Part shown: positions 5,509 to 7,887 of the stretch, piece by piece
Position numbering within the stretch: position 1 is the first letter of the stretch
Layout: each line of letters opens with the position of its first letter
Source of the DNA: Micromonosporaceae bacterium
GTDB lineage: Bacteria; Actinomycetota; Actinomycetes; Mycobacteriales; Micromonosporaceae
Direction: 5' to 3'
Assembly (NCBI GenBank): GCA_019689695.1
Contig: JADGHA010000176.1
Span: forward strand, 1-7,887
DNA length: 7,887 nt
Notes under the pieces: generated by a model
Databases searched by the model: none
What the model saw: only the letters and a program-made list of their open reading frames with translations
What the model was told of the DNA's origin: nothing
Position numbers and translations under genes: made by a program

Positions 5509-5979
5509 ATGCCAGACCCAGCTCGAAGCACGCTTGTCGAGCAGCTCGGCCTCGAACCGCACCCCGAGGGCGGCTGGTACCGGGAAACCTGGCGCAGCGG
5601 CATCACCGTGGAGCCGGCCGGCTACCCGGGTCCGAGGTCGGTGGCGACCGCGATCTACTACCTGCTGCACCCCGACGAGGAGTCACGCTGGCACGTCGTA
5701 CGCTCGGACGAGCTGTGGCTGTGGCACAACGGCGGCCCGCTGACGCTGCGGCTGGCTGGACGTGGCCCGGACCCCGCGGCGGACTCGGTCGAGCGGACGC
5801 TCGGGCCGGACGTGGCGTCCGGACAGCAGCCACAGCTGCTGGTCCCGGGCGGAGTGTGGCAGGCGGCGGTCCCGGCGGCCGACCAGCCGGTCCTGGTCAG
5901 CTGCGTCGTGGCACCCGGTTTCGACATGGCCGACTTCCGCCTCGGGAGCGGGGACGGCTGGTCCGCGGGCATGCTCTAG
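5509..5979 (+). CDS. DUF985 cupin-superfamily protein (COG3542)
   Basis: The 156-aa protein matches the Cupin_5 family over its whole length. It has the N-terminal LGLEPHPEGGWYRETW (13-28), AIYYLL (48-53), then the barrel motif SRWHVVRSDELWLWHNGGPL with H62, E68 and H73 as likely metal or ligand contacts. The closing VAPGFDMADFRL near the C-terminus is also typical. Members are single-domain beta-barrels of uncertain function, and some bacterial homologues are annotated as sugar-binding or epimerase-like. ATG 5509 is chosen because the family normally starts shortly before the LGLxPHPEGG segment. An in-frame ATG at 5494 would add five residues. Neither has a strong Shine-Dalgarno. It is followed after 9 nt by the methyltransferase gene. 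Confidence 0.85.
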   Translation: MPDPARSTLVEQLGLEPHPEGGWYRETWRSGITVEPAGYPGPRSVATAIYYLLHPDEESRWHVVRSDELWLWHNGGPLTLRLAGRGPDPAADSVERTLGPDVASGQQPQLLVPGGVWQAAVPAADQPVLVSCVVAPGFDMADFRLGSGDGWSAGML

Positions 5980-5988
5980 CGTGGCCTG

Positions 5989-7467
5989 GTGACCCGTCAC
6001 CAGGCGCTGCTCCCGCCCGCCGGGATCGACCAGCTCCGCGAGGCGTTGACCGCGGCCGGCTACACCTCCGCTGGCATCGTGGCGCGCATCGGCGCACCGG
6101 CGCGCGCCGCCGCGGCCCGCGGCGCGGGCGGGGCGGCGCTGCGCGCCGCCTCCGGCGGCGACCCGCTGGGCACGCTGATCCGGCTCTTCATCTGTGGGCA
6201 GACCGAGCCCGAGGAGGCGGTCGCCGCCGCGCTCGCCCCGCTACCGGTGGCCGACGCGCTCGCCGCCGGGTTGGTCGAGCCCCATCTGGGCGGCCTGCGC
6301 CAGGCGGTCGACCTCGAGGCGTACGGCGAGGACTGGTGGGTGGTCTCCGACGTGACCGCGGCGGCCCGGCCCGGCCAGCCACTGCGGCCCGACCACGTCC
6401 TCGGCGTCGGCGGCGCCTCCACGACGCTGGCCGGCGCGACCATCCGCCGGCCGGTCAGCTCCGCGCTGGATCTGGGCACCGGCTGCGGCGTCCAGGCGCT
6501 GCACCTGTCCACCCATGCCGCCCGGGTGACCGCGACCGACGTGAGTCCCCGGGCACTGCGCTTCGCCGCCACCACGGCCGCGCTCAGCGGCCAGCGCTGG
6601 GAGCTCGTCGCCGGCGACCTGGCGCGGCCGGTCGCCGGCCGGCGGTTCGACCTGGTGGTGAGCAACCCGCCGTTCGTGGTCGGCGAGGGACCGGTCCGGT
6701 ACGCGTACCGGGACTCCGGCCGCGCCGGCGACGCGGTCGCCGCGGAGCTCGCCGCGGCGGCGCCGGACCTGCTCACCGAGGGCGGCGTCATGCAGTACCT
6801 GGCGAACTGGGCGCACGTCACCGGCGAGGACTGGGGTGACCGGGTCGCCGGCTGGGTCGCCGGGACCGGGCTGGACGCCTGGGTCATCCAGCGCGAGGTG
6901 GCCGACCCGGTCACGTACGTGAACATGTGGCTGTCCGACGCGAACGAGCCCGGCGAACGGGCGGCGGCCTGGCTGGACTGGTTCGACGCCAACAAGATCG
7001 AGGCGGTGGGCTTCGGGCTGGTGACACTGCGCAGGTCCGGGCATGACGACCCGGTGGTCCGCATCGAGGACCTGCGGCAGCACGTCCAGCCCTCGCTCGG
7101 CGAGCAGGTCGCGGCCTGGTTCGACCGGCAGGACTGGCTGCGCCGGGTGGATCGGGAGCAGATGCTGGCGGCCCGGTACCGGGCGGCCGACGGGCTGCGG
7201 CTGCAGCAGGAGGCGACCCGCAGCCCGGAGGGGTGGGTGGTGGACCGGCAGGTGCTCGCCATGCCGGACGGCCTGCGCTGGGTGGAGGAGGTCGACCAGC
7301 TGACGCTGGCCCTGGTCGGCGGGTGCGACGGCCGGGTGCGGCTGCGCGAGCAGCTCGCCGTGCTCGCCGCCGCGCACGGCGTGCCGGAAGCGGAGCTGGC
7401 CGAGGCGGCCATCCCGGTCGTCGCGCACCTGGTCGAGCGCGGGATCCTGGTGCCGTGCGAGCGGTAG
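5989..7467 (+). CDS. SAM-dependent methyltransferase (small-domain type, NPPF motif)
   Basis: The 492-aa protein has three parts. The N-terminal section (about 1-155) is Ala-rich and resembles the DUF7059-type region found in front of such methyltransferases in actinobacteria. The central Rossmann domain (about 155-330) binds S-adenosylmethionine through DLGTGCG (161-167), followed by ATDVSPRAL, and carries NPPF at 226-229. This motif is used by RsmC/PrmC-like enzymes to place an amino or amide nitrogen for methylation, so a base or glutamine side chain is the likely target. The C-terminal section (about 350-492) ends in a segment with winged-helix character (LTLALVGGCDG... to VVAHLVERGILVP). 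The specific substrate cannot be told from sequence. GTG 5989 is the only reasonable start and has no clear Shine-Dalgarno, so translation probably couples to the cupin gene. Its last 13 nt overlap dtd. Confidence 0.82.
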   Translation: MTRHQALLPPAGIDQLREALTAAGYTSAGIVARIGAPARAAAARGAGGAALRAASGGDPLGTLIRLFICGQTEPEEAVAAALAPLPVADALAAGLVEPHLGGLRQAVDLEAYGEDWWVVSDVTAAARPGQPLRPDHVLGVGGASTTLAGATIRRPVSSALDLGTGCGVQALHLSTHAARVTATDVSPRALRFAATTAALSGQRWELVAGDLARPVAGRRFDLVVSNPPFVVGEGPVRYAYRDSGRAGDAVAAELAAAAPDLLTEGGVMQYLANWAHVTGEDWGDRVAGWVAGTGLDAWVIQREVADPVTYVNMWLSDANEPGERAAAWLDWFDANKIEAVGFGLVTLRRSGHDDPVVRIEDLRQHVQPSLGEQVAAWFDRQDWLRRVDREQMLAARYRAADGLRLQQEATRSPEGWVVDRQVLAMPDGLRWVEEVDQLTLALVGGCDGRVRLREQLAVLAAAHGVPEAELAEAAIPVVAHLVERGILVPCER

Positions 7468-7877
7468 TCCAGACAGTCAGCCGGGCCAGCGTGACGGTCG
7501 GCGGCGAGACCGTCGGCGCGATCGAAGACGGGCTGCTGGTCCTGCTGGGGGTCACCCACAGCGACACCGAGCAGACCGCGGACACCATGGCGCGGAAGGT
7601 GTACGAGCTGCGCATCCTGGACGGCGAGCGATCCGCCGCCGAGATCGGCGCGCCGGTGCTCGTGGTCAGCCAGTTCACGCTGTACGGCGACGCCCGCAAG
7701 GGCCGCCGGCCGACCTGGGCCGCGGCCGCCCCCGCCGAGGTGGCCGAGCCGCTGGTCACCCGCTTCGCGGAGGCGCTGCGCGGGCGCGGAGCCAAGGTGG
7801 CCACCGGCCGGTTCCGGGCGCACATGCTGGTGGAGAGCGTGAACGTGGGCCCGCGTACGGTCCTGCTCGAGGTGTGA
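7455..7877 (+). CDS. dtd: D-aminoacyl-tRNA deacylase
   Basis: This 140-aa cytoplasmic enzyme removes D-amino acids (and glycine mischarged on tRNA-Ala) from tRNA as a proofreading step. It begins with the standard MRAVVQTVSRASVTV and has both family motifs. One is SQFTLYGD followed by RKGRRPTW, the other NVGPRT near the C-terminus, which carries the Gly-cisPro pair that excludes L-aminoacyl substrates. The more common wording is NDGPxT, so Val at the second place is a small variation. The loop after LRIL is short compared with E. coli Dtd, as in other actinobacterial copies. GTG 7455 lies inside the methyltransferase gene (13-nt overlap), and only a weak GGGAT precedes it, so coupled translation is likely. 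The gene is complete in the window and ends 10 nt before its edge. Confidence 0.93.
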   Translation: MRAVVQTVSRASVTVGGETVGAIEDGLLVLLGVTHSDTEQTADTMARKVYELRILDGERSAAEIGAPVLVVSQFTLYGDARKGRRPTWAAAAPAEVAEPLVTRFAEALRGRGAKVATGRFRAHMLVESVNVGPRTVLLEV

Positions 7878-7887
7878 CGAGCGACAC

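Noticed and set aside
7600..7670. Apparent short deletion in Dtd after LRIL compared with E. coli Dtd
   Set aside because: As far as I recall, actinobacterial Dtd proteins commonly have this shorter loop and remain functional, so it is not a defect.
6060..7823. 587-codon minus-strand open frame across the methyltransferase and dtd genes
   Set aside because: It is a shadow of two well-supported genes. The translation is Ser/Arg/Pro/Thr-rich with no domain features.

Overview
The window looks like chromosome from a high-GC actinobacterium. GC is about 70% with strongly GC-biased third codon positions, GTG starts are common, and long antisense shadow ORFs are everywhere. The gene content (ZAS anti-sigma factor, DUF985 cupin, short-loop Dtd) would fit Micromonosporaceae such as Actinoplanes or Micromonospora, but that is inferred from protein style and was not tested by a search. 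There are no tRNA, rRNA, CRISPR or insertion-sequence features.

Left end (1-583): a non-coding regulatory stretch. It has GC-rich hairpins near position 1, an AT-rich patch at about 143-235 with a possible leftward promoter, an 18-bp near-perfect palindrome at 256-273, and a good sigma-70 type promoter at 408-435 serving the first operon.

584-2856 (+): two genes overlapping by ATGA. The first encodes a five-helix ferric-reductase-like b-heme membrane domain fused to a cytoplasmic 3Fe-4S ferredoxin. The second encodes a FAD/NAD(P)H ferredoxin reductase. Together they resemble a complete route from NAD(P)H to FAD, then 3Fe-4S, then membrane heme. The end of the reductase gene is tandemly duplicated in the following spacer, which ends in a perfect 14-bp hairpin terminator.

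3074-5229 (-): converging on that operon is an ECF sigma factor gene, its overlapping ZAS-type membrane anti-sigma gene and, 165 nt further on, a COG4315-type lipoprotein with two Yx(FWY)xxD motifs. The sigma leader holds an 11-codon upstream ORF with the best Shine-Dalgarno of the region and an 11-bp inverted repeat.

5509-7877 (+): transcribed divergently from the sigma gene are a DUF985 cupin, a 492-aa methyltransferase with an NPPF motif, and dtd (D-aminoacyl-tRNA deacylase). They are tightly packed, with a 9-nt gap and then a 13-nt overlap, and probably form one operon of housekeeping character.

The most noteworthy points are the heme/ferredoxin/reductase module beside a thiol/zinc-type sigma system and a Cys-containing lipoprotein, the Thr replacing a conserved FAD-binding Asp in the reductase, the duplicated gene end, and the upstream ORF in the sigma leader.
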